Positions 7,710 through 14,589 of a stretch of DNA of 64,000 nucleotides are shown one piece after another. The stretch is taken from contig CP071065.1 of the NCBI GenBank assembly GCA_017164015.1, positions 5,904,091 to 5,968,090 on the forward strand. Reading direction: 5' to 3'. The first letter of the stretch is position 1. The number at the start of each line of letters is the position of its first letter. The position numbers and the translations under genes were made by a program. The DNA is from Nostoc sp. UHCC 0702. Its GTDB lineage: Bacteria; Cyanobacteriota; Cyanobacteriia; Cyanobacteriales; Nostocaceae. The notes beneath the pieces were generated by a model. It worked only from the letters and a program-made list of their open reading frames with translations, was not told where the DNA came from and did no database searches.

Positions 7710-8189
7710 ATGGCTTTTGATTATTCTTTAGATTTTCCCAATATCGATTTTCGCCAACATCCTGAACTCTATCGCGTTGGTAAAGGTGAGCAGGGTGTGC
7801 TTTTGGTGGAACCATACAAATCGGAAATTCTGCCTTATTGGCGGTTTAAAACTCCTGATATTGCTAAGGAATCGAGCGAAAAAATCTACAAACTTTTTCT
7901 TGATTATTTAGAGCAAGATGATTTTGTGGGAGCAGATATGGCCCGGAAGTTTCTGCAAATGGGTTATACTCGCTCCCGCCGTTATGCTAATCATAAAAGC
8001 GGTAGAAAATATAAACAAAATCCAGAAGCATCAAACTCGAAAAAAGACATTTTACCCTACGAAGTAGACCCAGTAAAAGCGGAATCAGCGGCAATTTTTA
8101 AAGCCAAGTGGGTGCAAGCAAAGACGAATGAGAAATATCAAAAGCTTTTAGTTAAGCATAAACAAATGTATGAAATAAATAGTCATTAG
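7710..8189 (+). CDS. DUF4385 family protein
   Basis: A 159-residue soluble protein beginning MAFDYSLDFPNIDFRQHPELYRVG. The highly conserved blocks GEQGVLLVEPYKSEILPYWRFKTP and DMARKFLQMGYTRSRRYANH are, to my knowledge, those of DUF4385, a family of unknown function shared by bacteria and some phages. The Arg/Tyr-rich helix after QMGYTR could bind nucleic acid, but that is only an impression. The gene starts 33 bases after the tnpB stop, so the element sits directly in its promoter region, which may have changed its expression. Confidence 0.75.
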   Translation: MAFDYSLDFPNIDFRQHPELYRVGKGEQGVLLVEPYKSEILPYWRFKTPDIAKESSEKIYKLFLDYLEQDDFVGADMARKFLQMGYTRSRRYANHKSGRKYKQNPEASNSKKDILPYEVDPVKAESAAIFKAKWVQAKTNEKYQKLLVKHKQMYEINSH

Positions 8190-8249
8190 TCATTAGTCAG
8201 TTGTCAGCGATGCACTGAGCTTGTCGAAGTGTTGTCAGTTGTCAGTTGT
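8181..8249. repeat. heptamer array with a nested 24-bp dispersed repeat
   Basis: A gtcatta/gtcagtt heptamer array is interrupted at 8208-8231 by a 24-bp unit (cgatgcactgag-cttgtcgaagtg) and resumes afterwards. The interruption is related to the one inside tnpB. Confidence 0.75.
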
Positions 8250-8360
8250 AAATATAAATAACTAATTATCAATGACAAAAAACTAAAAAAATTTTGCAAT
8301 TAGGGCTTGCAAAGTATAAATTTATACTGTATATTATAAATGTACACTCAAATGTACAAG

Positions 8361-8401
8361 AAAGGCGATCGCCCCTGTAGGAAGGCACTGCGATCGCCCT
8401 T
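8361..8401. promoter_or_regulatory. HIP1-containing inverted repeat in a leader
   Basis: Arms aaaggcgatcgc and gcgatcgccctt flank a 17-base loop, so two HIP1 octamers form a long hairpin 33 bases before the small protein gene at 8434. It may be an attenuator or a terminator of upstream transcription; no T tract is strong enough to decide. Confidence 0.5.
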
Positions 8402-8433
8402 CTTTAAACCCCTAAATAGGAGCCAACACTATC

Positions 8434-8730
8434 ATGACACAAGAAAAACAGTTCGGAGATGATCAAAACTTTGCCAAAGGAGAGTTTGAGGGTTTTTTGC
8501 CAAGCGAAGATTCAGATACACCCACTCCTGGGCAATCTTTTGCAAAACTCTTACCTACCAGAGAACCGATTAAGCATTTATTAATAGGTTCTCCCAAAGC
8601 TGTGACTGGGACAATCCACTATTTGCAAGTGATTGGCTATGCAAATGTGGGAGACTGGAGTCAACTATTACCAACGGGAAACCCTGATGAAGTGATGAGT
8701 ATTCTAATCCGTCAGATTTTAGTTTCCTAA
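8434..8730 (+). CDS. small acidic protein of unknown function
   Basis: A 98-residue protein with an aggag ribosome site 9-13 bases before its ATG. The N-terminal third is acidic and low in structure (QFGDDQNFAKGEFEGFLPSEDSDT). The remainder (KHLLIGSPKAVTGTIHYLQVIGYANVGDWSQLL, then NPDEVMSILIRQIL) looks like a compact alpha/beta fold. It has no signal peptide and no cysteine. It stands as a single-gene unit with a hairpin leader and its own strong terminator. I do not recognise the family, although the style resembles proteins limited to filamentous cyanobacteria. Confidence 0.7.
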   Translation: MTQEKQFGDDQNFAKGEFEGFLPSEDSDTPTPGQSFAKLLPTREPIKHLLIGSPKAVTGTIHYLQVIGYANVGDWSQLLPTGNPDEVMSILIRQILVS

Positions 8731-8735
8731 CTTTC

Positions 8736-8770
8736 AACCCCCGTTTTTTTTGAGGGAACGGGGGTTTTTT
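8736..8770 (+). terminator. Rho-independent terminator
   Basis: Stem aacccccgtt / aacgggggtt with an 11-base loop followed by six T, immediately after the stop codon of the small acidic protein. Confidence 0.85.
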
Positions 8771-8773
8771 GTT

Positions 8774-8821
8774 GTTGGATTTTAGATTTTGGATTTTAGA
8801 TTTTGGATTTTGGATTTTGGA
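8774..8821. repeat. T-rich 7-bp repeats
   Basis: Repeats of ggatttt/agatttt in the gap after the terminator; no gene. Confidence 0.6.
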
Positions 8822-8840
8822 GTAACTGTTCGCTTCCTCA

Positions 8841-8966
8841 CCCGCCTAGGAATAAATTAAGCGGCTAATAGCTAAAGTCTACTGAAGTAGACTAAAGATT
8901 TTTAGGGGTATTAAGTCATCTTAAGATGACTTTAGCTATTAGCAAGGAACTTAAGTTCCTTGCGGG
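8841..8966. repeat. nested palindromic element (MITE-like)
   Basis: Several inverted repeats are nested: outer cccgc/gcggg ends, a perfect 15-bp pair at 8864-8878 and 8929-8943, an inner perfect 20-bp palindrome (8913-8932), a small hairpin gtctactgaagtagac, and an 18-bp perfect palindrome (8944-8961). It has no coding capacity. It could be a non-autonomous mobile element or a cruciform-forming intergenic repeat. Confidence 0.7.
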
Positions 8967-9035
8967 ACATCACTGTTACGTTAAGTTGACACCAATGATT
9001 ATGCTATCGCTAACACAGTCTACCAAACAGCCGAT

Positions 9036-9245
9036 GAGTCTTTGATATTCACGCGAGAGTCTTTGATATTCGCGCGAGAGTCTTTAATACTCGCGGACGA
9101 GTCTTTAATACTCGGCGACGAGTCTTTAATACTCGCGGACGAGTCTTTAATACTCGCGGACGAGTCTTTAATACTCGGCGATGAGTCTTTGATACTCGGC
9201 GATGAGTCTTTAATACTCGCGCGAGAGTCTTGAGGACTCATTAGA
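9036..9245. repeat. second 21-bp tandem repeat array, about 10 units
   Basis: Ten contiguous 21-bp units of the form gagtctttaatactcgcggac, each with an internal gagt...actc dyad, so the array could form a string of hairpins. The last unit is degenerate. Both strands are open (ESLILAD on plus, SSPSIKD on minus) only because the period is a multiple of three. There are no spacers, so it is not CRISPR. Confidence 0.85.
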
Positions 9246-9337
9246 GAAACTTGTGGCATGGAGAGCGATTAATTTTAGAGTAACGCGATCGCATCTTTCT
9301 TGAACAACCCCACATAAATCATCTTGTGTCACGCTTC

Positions 9338-9370
9338 AGATCCCCGACTTCTCAAAGAAGTCGGGGATCT
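9338..9370. terminator. strong hairpin, terminator-like dispersed repeat
   Basis: Perfect 15-bp arms (agatccccgacttct and its complement) with a 3-base loop, followed by tgttt. The same core recurs as the terminator at 12911. No convincing gene precedes it on the plus strand, so here it may simply be a dispersed hairpin. Confidence 0.55.
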
Positions 9371-9481
9371 TGTTTCTCACGAATGATTTAGGAGTTGCTT
9401 GTGCGCGGGTGACAGTGGGAAAATCATCTAAAAAGTTATTGCGAACGCTCGCAATGACTGTAATTAATTATGTTTACTTCC

Positions 9482-9817
9482 TTATTCACCCATTGAAACT
9501 TGACTGCGGTCAAACAACCACCCATCGCCGACTATCTCCTCTAGGCGTTGATTGAGTCGAGGGAGGAAATAATCTGGATCATCTAGCCGTTGCTGGATAA
9601 ACCAATTATCAAAAGCTTCCTGCGTCTCAATTCCTTGGACATTCGCCGCCCCTGATATAATCTGTACACTAAGTTCTTGAAGTTCCTTTAACTGCGGATG
9701 ACCTTCACCTCGGTAATTGCAAAACAAAATAGCCGTTGCACCAAGGAAAGCTTGTACTTCACCACCTTGAGGCTCTCTATTACATAAAGCATTGATTAAA
9801 TAAATGGTATCTGCCAA
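9482..9817 (-). CDS. hypothetical protein
   Basis: A 111-residue protein starting MADTIYLINALCN and ending DRSQVSMGE. The first half, with small residues (AFLGATAILFCNYRGEG), looks globular. The second half is helical and acidic (EAFDNWFIQQRLDDPDYFLPRLNQRLEEIVGDGW). There is no signal peptide and no recognised motif. It stands alone between a hairpin repeat and a C-rich dispersed repeat. I do not know the family. Coding potential looks real from the balanced composition. Confidence 0.55.
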   Translation of the reverse strand: MADTIYLINALCNREPQGGEVQAFLGATAILFCNYRGEGHPQLKELQELSVQIISGAANVQGIETQEAFDNWFIQQRLDDPDYFLPRLNQRLEEIVGDGWLFDRSQVSMGE

Positions 9818-9867
9818 GGGGGCTTGAATCCTCAGCGTCAGCCAGACTGCTTGAGCTAGGTAAACCT

Positions 9868-9931
9868 AACCCCCAACCCCTTCCCTACGAGGGAAGGGGA
9901 GCAAGAATCAAAGCCTCTCTCCCTCTGGGGG
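9868..9931. repeat. dispersed C-rich hairpin repeat, copy 1
   Basis: The sequence runs taacccccaacccctt, a ccttccc-loop-gggaagg stem, then a caaagcctctctcc tail. A second copy in the opposite orientation lies at 21455-21510. Confidence 0.6.
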
Positions 9932-9984
9932 AGAGGAATGGAAGCGGGGTTTTAAGAATAAGTTGCACATCGCTCGCGTGATAA

Positions 9985-11004
9985 TCATCGTCGATACTCG
10001 TCGCCACAATCGCCAATGATTTGATACAAATTCCGTGATTTGCGAGATATGATGTCGATGCGATCGCTATCTTCACCATCTAAACTAAAACTAAATATTT
10101 TAGCGTTATCTGCAATATGTTCAGATACACCAAGCCTTGCACCAACTATCACACCACCCACAGCAGGCTTATCTAAGATATAACGCACCGCCACATTAGC
10201 AATACTAACTTGATGCTTGTCAGCAATTTCTTTCAAAGTAGAAAGTAACTCTTGAAATAATTGCCAACCACCCCAACCATCAATCATGTTTTTATATTTT
10301 CGCAAGCTAGCTGTACCCAAATCAAAACCTCGCGGTTCCGATTTACCCAAATACTTTTCTGATAACAAACCGCCGCAAACAGTACCATAAGTAAAAAGTT
10401 TGATATCATGCTGTTGACAAAAATGCATCATATTAACTTCCGGACGGCGGTCAACCAGCGAAAATTGCACTTGATTGGAAACAATTTTAATGCCTGCTTC
10501 CGTAATAATTTTCAGATGTTCCGTATCAAAATTAGTCAAAGCCAAATGCTTAATCTTCCCCTCAGTTTGCAGTTCCGCCATATACTTTAGGGCATCCAAA
10601 TAATTTTTATCTTGATATTCCCACCAATGGAATTGCATCAAATCTAAAGATTCCACATCCATCCTTTTGAGAGAGATATCAATATTTTCCTCGACTAACT
10701 TTTTCGTCATTTTCCCAGGACGAGGAACCCATTTTGTAAAAGCTTGCAAATTAGCTAAAGCTTCTTTACCACGGTTAGCAATTACTTGACGGTGAAATTC
10801 CCCAATAAAATCTTCTGCTGGCCCATAATGGTCTGCTAAATCCCAAGTAGTAAAGCCTGCATCCAAATATTCAAACATAGATTGAATAGCCGCTTGAGAA
10901 TTGATGCGTCCATGTCCACCAGACACTTGCCACATACCATTTAATATCCGGCAAATATTTAAATCAGAAGTAAATTGGAGACGACTCTCTACAGGTAAAC
11001 TCAT
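9985..11004 (-). CDS. aldo/keto reductase family oxidoreductase
   Basis: A 339-residue TIM-barrel oxidoreductase. Diagnostic parts are the GMWQVSGGHG start, the MFEYLDAGFTTWDLADHYGPAEDFIGE block (catalytic Asp and Tyr), AFTKWVP (candidate catalytic Lys), MQFHWWEYQ (His), then TNFDTEHL, SNQVQFSLVDRRPE and the C-terminal cofactor region AVGGVIVGARLG. The family uses NADPH to reduce carbonyls in the cytoplasm; the physiological substrate is unknown. It is rightmost in a leftward group without obvious partners, and a possible terminator-like repeat follows its stop. Confidence 0.85.
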   Translation of the reverse strand: MSLPVESRLQFTSDLNICRILNGMWQVSGGHGRINSQAAIQSMFEYLDAGFTTWDLADHYGPAEDFIGEFHRQVIANRGKEALANLQAFTKWVPRPGKMTKKLVEENIDISLKRMDVESLDLMQFHWWEYQDKNYLDALKYMAELQTEGKIKHLALTNFDTEHLKIITEAGIKIVSNQVQFSLVDRRPEVNMMHFCQQHDIKLFTYGTVCGGLLSEKYLGKSEPRGFDLGTASLRKYKNMIDGWGGWQLFQELLSTLKEIADKHQVSIANVAVRYILDKPAVGGVIVGARLGVSEHIADNAKIFSFSLDGEDSDRIDIISRKSRNLYQIIGDCGDEYRR

Positions 11005-11074
11005 ATGAAAATTTATGATTTATTAGTGAACAATTAGGAAAAAATAAATTAATAACTGCTAACTCCTAACTTTT

Positions 11075-11410
11075 TTAACGCCAGTCTTTATCAGCTTGTT
11101 CCAGAACATAAGCAGCAACATCTTGGATTTGCTGTTCAGTAAGACGGTCTTTGTAGGCTGACATATTACTTTTACCATTGGTGACAATGGATGTAATAGC
11201 TTCTATGGAATCCATACCATATTTCTTCAGCGCTTTCTTTTTCAGGTTCTTACCCCGCCGGACAATATTACCACCATTAATATGACAACCAGCACAATGA
11301 ACGCTAAAAACTTCTGCACCATTAGCTGTATCTGCTGCACTTACAGGCAAAGTAAAAGCAGTTGTCAATAATAAAAGCACCAATAATATCAATGTTAGTA
11401 GTTTTTGCAC
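11075..11410 (-). CDS. petJ: cytochrome c6 (soluble electron carrier)
   Basis: A 111-residue preprotein: a signal peptide of about 25 residues ending in VSA, then a mature protein of about 86 residues starting ADTANGAEVFSVHCAGCH. Heme attaches to Cys39 and Cys42, with His43 as one axial ligand and Met83 (SNMSAYKDRL) as the other. The KKYGMDSIEAI and QIQDVAAYVLEQADKDW blocks are those of cyanobacterial c6. It would carry electrons from cytochrome b6f to photosystem I or the terminal oxidase in the thylakoid lumen. Filamentous cyanobacteria often have several c6-like paralogues, and which one this is cannot be settled here. Confidence 0.85.
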   Translation of the reverse strand: MQKLLTLILLVLLLLTTAFTLPVSAADTANGAEVFSVHCAGCHINGGNIVRRGKNLKKKALKKYGMDSIEAITSIVTNGKSNMSAYKDRLTEQQIQDVAAYVLEQADKDWR

Positions 11411-11470
11411 TCAGCATCTCCTGAGAGTAATCTGGCTATTTACCGAACTAAATAAGTGACAAAGCTAATT

Positions 11471-11695
11471 TTACAGGGATTCAAAATCAGTTGTAAATCC
11501 AGCAAAATTTGCACAATCTTCCTGAAAAGATTCAGCATCGCTGACATCCTCAATTTTATATCCCATAATCCGCGTACCATCTGGCATTTTTTTAGAAGCA
11601 ATACATTCGGCTCCATACTTGTCTACCATCGTTTTGAAATCACTACCATACTGCTTCCATGCATCATTTGAGCAAGTGATGTTTACCCGCCACAT
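11471..11695 (-). CDS. small conserved-looking cyanobacterial protein
   Basis: A 74-residue acidic protein (MWRVNITCSNDAWKQYG...) with three cysteines (Cys8, Cys31, Cys61) and no signal peptide or membrane segment. The alternation of strand-like and helix-like segments suggests a small alpha/beta fold. It is encoded 60 bases upstream of the cytochrome c6 gene on the same strand. Function is unknown and I do not recognise the family. Confidence 0.55.
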   Translation of the reverse strand: MWRVNITCSNDAWKQYGSDFKTMVDKYGAECIASKKMPDGTRIMGYKIEDVSDAESFQEDCANFAGFTTDFESL

Positions 11696-11807
11696 AGATA
11701 ATTCTCATTTATGACCAACCAATACTTATCATCCCACAAATTGGCAAGAGATTATACATAACCTGGCAGTATCCCTTTTTGCAATTTTACCAAGATGATA
11801 GTTGGTC

Positions 11808-11895
11808 AAAAGCGAATGAAGCGAAGCAGAATGAAGCAATCGCAATATTTAGACTTTGTGATTGCTTTGCTCCATTTCATTACGCTCGCAATGAC
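11808..11895. repeat. dispersed imperfect inverted repeat
   Basis: An arm around gaagcgaagcagaatgaagc is matched by a complementary arm gattgctttgctccatttca, with cgctcgcaatgac at the end. The same cgctcgcaatgac tail occurs near 9446. This is the main content of the 390-base gap; no gene is seen in it. Confidence 0.55.
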
Positions 11896-12088
11896 AAAAT
11901 ATGGTTTTACACATTTGGGATGCTCTGCATAACCTATTTTTGCAGTGAAAGGTAAGAGTAATCAAGCTCAAATAGGGCAAGTTTCTATCTAAAGGAAGTA
12001 CCTGCTACCAAAGGATTACGCCATAATGTGAATGTAACACCATGTCTATAAACTTTTATCCAAATTAGTTAATTCTCCAGAGTGTAAA

Positions 12089-12889
12089 ATGACTAACAAC
12101 ATCAAAGACCAAATTCAAAATGACCTCAGACAGGTTAAAGAAACTGGACATTTAAGAACTGAAAGAGTCCGTGAAATTGTTAAATCCGCAGTTAGTCAGG
12201 TAGCTTCTGAGTTAAAAGAAGGCTCTAGCGAAATTCGTAGTCTTGTCAAAGATGCTGTTTCTGCTGTGATTGACACCTTACAAGGTAAAGGCACAGAAAT
12301 CAAAGATGAAGTAACAGCATCCATAGAAGGAGCGCTAGAAGGAATTAATACTAAAAGACACGAAACAATTGCTAGGACTCAATCGGAACTGAAAAGACTA
12401 CAAGCTCAAATTGATAGTGAAGAAGAAAAAATTCAACAAGAAGTTGATGTAATTTTGGCAGAGATTGAAGAAACAGGTCAAGAAAAAACAGATAGTACTA
12501 AAACTGCTATTGATTCAGCTGTTAATGCTATCAAAAATAGTGATGAAGTCTCTTTGTTAAAGAAACGTTACGCTCAACTGCAAGCGCAACTAGCTATTGT
12601 AAGAGCTAACTTGGCAGCACGTTATGGTGGACGCTCTGAAGAAGTCACAGGTTATCTAGATGACGCGAAAAACTGGTATGATCAAGCCCGTCCCCAAGCG
12701 GAAGCCATAGCCACACAAGTAGAACAGAAGCGATCGCAGCTTGAAGATAAACTAGGTGAAGCTGGTACATCCATAGCTAGAAAAGAACGTCAGATTAAAC
12801 AAACTTTAAGAGAGTTATTGCTAGCAACGGCTGACTTGTTCAAAGACAAAGAACCTGCTGATAAAGAAAAAGAGATTGTTAAGAAATAG
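12089..12889 (+). CDS. long coiled-coil, LEA/apolipoprotein-like protein
   Basis: A 266-residue highly charged, almost wholly helical protein without cysteine, signal peptide or membrane segment. Repeated amphipathic stretches (LKEGSSEIRSLVKDAVSAVIDTL, LQGKGTEIKDEV, ALEGINTKRHETIARTQSELKRL) and two Lys/Glu-rich coiled coils resemble LEA-type or apolipoprotein-like stress proteins. The ending DKEPADKEKEIVKK is basic and acidic in alternation. A direct terminator hairpin follows. A role in stress protection or membrane-surface binding is inferred from composition only. Confidence 0.65.
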   Translation: MTNNIKDQIQNDLRQVKETGHLRTERVREIVKSAVSQVASELKEGSSEIRSLVKDAVSAVIDTLQGKGTEIKDEVTASIEGALEGINTKRHETIARTQSELKRLQAQIDSEEEKIQQEVDVILAEIEETGQEKTDSTKTAIDSAVNAIKNSDEVSLLKKRYAQLQAQLAIVRANLAARYGGRSEEVTGYLDDAKNWYDQARPQAEAIATQVEQKRSQLEDKLGEAGTSIARKERQIKQTLRELLLATADLFKDKEPADKEKEIVKK

Positions 12890-12910
12890 CTTTTTTATCA
12901 TTGGTAAACA

Positions 12911-12954
12911 ACAAGATCCCCGACTTTTTAAAAAAGTCGGGGATCTTGTTTTTA
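12911..12954 (+). terminator. Rho-independent terminator
   Basis: Arms of 19 bp (acaagatccccgacttttt and complement) separated by one base and followed by a T tract. It closes the coiled-coil protein gene and shares its core with the hairpin at 9338-9370. Confidence 0.8.
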
Positions 12955-13067
12955 GAGCCATGTACCGTACTTAACATTTACTAAACTGATATCTTGCACC
13001 ATTCTCAATTAACCCAGAGGTGGGCAATGGGCACTATAAGTATTGCCTACCTTACAAACATCTGAAT

Positions 13068-13098
13068 AAATGAGGGTGAGTATTACCCACCCTCATTT
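13068..13098. terminator. bidirectional hairpin between convergent genes
   Basis: Perfect 11-bp arms aaatgagggtg / caccctcattt with a 9-base loop lie between the convergent coiled-coil and Pmp3-type genes. A-rich and T-rich flanks make it usable as a terminator in the leftward direction. Confidence 0.55.
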
Positions 13099-13129
13099 GC
13101 TTGATTATAGATATTGAATCAAAATCTAT

Positions 13130-13321
13130 TTAGTAAACGCGTCCCGTTGTATTTAGTTGTTCATCATGCTTGGCAATAACCCAAACTGCATGAATACTGC
13201 CAGGAAGCCAACCAAGAAGTGTAAGTAAAACATTAATCACTAAAGTGGGGCCTACACCAACTGTCAGGAAAACGCCTAAAGGAGGCAGTGCTATACCAAG
13301 AAGATAACGAACTAATTTCAT
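13130..13321 (-). CDS. YqaE/Pmp3 family small membrane protein
   Basis: A 63-residue protein with two membrane helices (about residues 6-25 and 29-50). The family signature is clear: LLGIALPPLGVFLTVGVGPTLVINVLLTLLGWLPGSIHAVWVI. Pmp3-type proteins sit in the cytoplasmic membrane and are linked in several organisms to salt, cold or membrane-potential stress. It lies near a coiled-coil stress-like gene and a holin-like gene, which fits a stress or envelope theme. Confidence 0.85.
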   Translation of the reverse strand: MKLVRYLLGIALPPLGVFLTVGVGPTLVINVLLTLLGWLPGSIHAVWVIAKHDEQLNTTGRVY

Positions 13322-13469
13322 GATTTTGCTACAATTTTGTGACTTTGTTTAATTACATTATGCGAAAGATGTATTATTAGGAACTCTACCTAATGAGTCA
13401 TCTTTTTAATTCAGGATTTGATGCAGGGTAGAAAATTGATGCCACTGCTATTTCTACCCATATTGATAC

Positions 13470-13868
13470 TTATCTGGAGGGTAATTCACCTTGGGTTTTG
13501 ATATCACCACTGGTTAAAGCCAGATTCTTCTCTGCAAAGTATTTGTTAATGAATGTATTAGCAAAAGATAGAATCACTGGCCCAAGAAGAAAACCGATAA
13601 TTCCATGAACAGAGAATCCAGGAACGAGTGCTGCTGCTAACCAGAAACACAAACCGTTAATGATCAGGGAAAAAGCACCGAATGTTAGAAAGTTAAGTGG
13701 TAAAGAAAGTGTAGAAAGAACTGGCTTAACTGAACCGTTAATCAGACCAATTACTAAAGCCGCAATTATAGCTGCGGGAAAATTAGCAATATTAACGCCT
13801 GGTACGACTAAATCGACAATTAACAAGCTCAATGCTGTAGCTACTGCGGTTAAAAGTGGTGTCAACAC
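13470..13868 (-). CDS. phage holin family 4 (YvlD-like) membrane protein
   Basis: A 132-residue integral membrane protein with about four hydrophobic helices (LLTAVATALSLLIVDLVVPG, AIIAALVIGLING, FLTFGAFSLIINGLCFWLAAALVPGF, IIGFLLGPVILSFANTFI). The VKPVLSTLSLPLNFLTFG block is the hallmark of the mycobacterial four-helix holin superfamily (YvlD), which despite its name is mostly chromosomal and of unknown role. The polar C-terminus is short. No phage genes surround it, so I see no reason to call a prophage. Confidence 0.8.
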   Translation of the reverse strand: MLTPLLTAVATALSLLIVDLVVPGVNIANFPAAIIAALVIGLINGSVKPVLSTLSLPLNFLTFGAFSLIINGLCFWLAAALVPGFSVHGIIGFLLGPVILSFANTFINKYFAEKNLALTSGDIKTQGELPSR

Positions 13869-14159
13869 TGTTTTCTCCTATAAAGTTAGAGATAGATGGT
13901 TTTGAAAGTTCTTATTCCATCATTAACAATGCGCTCAGCTTTGCCATCTCTTGCAGGATAGATGCAGGTTCTATCGCTTGGCTGAATTCTTGAGAAAACG
14001 CATCATCTCAAGTTAGGTCAATTAGGTGCTACTCAATTAGAGAACTCTCAGAATATATTATCCTGCGCCATCACTTATTGACTGTCAACTGAAGTGCGAT
14101 CGCATGGTATTTTTCAGCTAGCTAAAATTTAAGATTTATTTAATATTACCGGAAACAAA

Positions 14160-14504
14160 TTACTCAGATTTAGCTGTATGTTCCGGCTGATAGTAAAGAG
14201 ATGATTGATACAACACTTGTTCTTGATGGGTTTCTAAAGTGCAATCAGATAAAGGGTAAGTGACACAAGTCACCACATAGCTAGCTTTTATTTCTTGTGG
14301 GCGGAGAAATTTTTGTTCACTTTGATCAACTTCACCGCTAACAAGTTTGGCAACACAAGCAGAACATTCGCCTTGCTTGCATCCAGATGGTAAACGAATA
14401 CCAACTTCTTCGGCAATATCCAAAATATATTGATCGTCAGGTACTTCGATGGTGCGGTCTAATCCCCTTTCAGGATTAATAAGTCGAACTTGATAAATCG
14501 TCAT
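14160..14504 (-). CDS. 2Fe-2S plant-type ferredoxin
   Basis: A 114-residue ferredoxin. The cluster ligands Cys42, Cys47 and Cys50 (SGCKQGECSACVAKL) and Cys80 (YVVTCVTYP) keep the C-x4-C-x2-C-x29-C spacing of photosynthetic-type ferredoxins. It carries a slightly longer C-terminal tail (about residues 97-114, EQVLYQSSLYYQPEHTAKSE) than the classical 98-residue PetF, and it has Arg/Lys in places where PetF is acidic. It is therefore more likely a specialised paralogue than the main photosynthetic ferredoxin. The partner enzyme is not evident from the neighbourhood. Confidence 0.85.
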   Translation of the reverse strand: MTIYQVRLINPERGLDRTIEVPDDQYILDIAEEVGIRLPSGCKQGECSACVAKLVSGEVDQSEQKFLRPQEIKASYVVTCVTYPLSDCTLETHQEQVLYQSSLYYQPEHTAKSE

Positions 14505-14589
14505 ATTAATTCGTAATTCGTAATTTATAATTCGTAATTAAACAACACGTAAAGTTAATTTTCCCCTACTCCCCACTCCCCACTCCCTT

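Noticed and set aside
9020..9259. 79-residue and 63-residue open frames over the second 21-bp array
   Set aside because: They are pure repeat translations (SSPSIKD / ESLILAD) with no non-repeat domain, start context or ribosome site.
13470..13868. Prophage signal from the holin-like gene
   Set aside because: YvlD-type four-helix proteins are chromosomal and no phage structural, lysis or integrase gene lies nearby.
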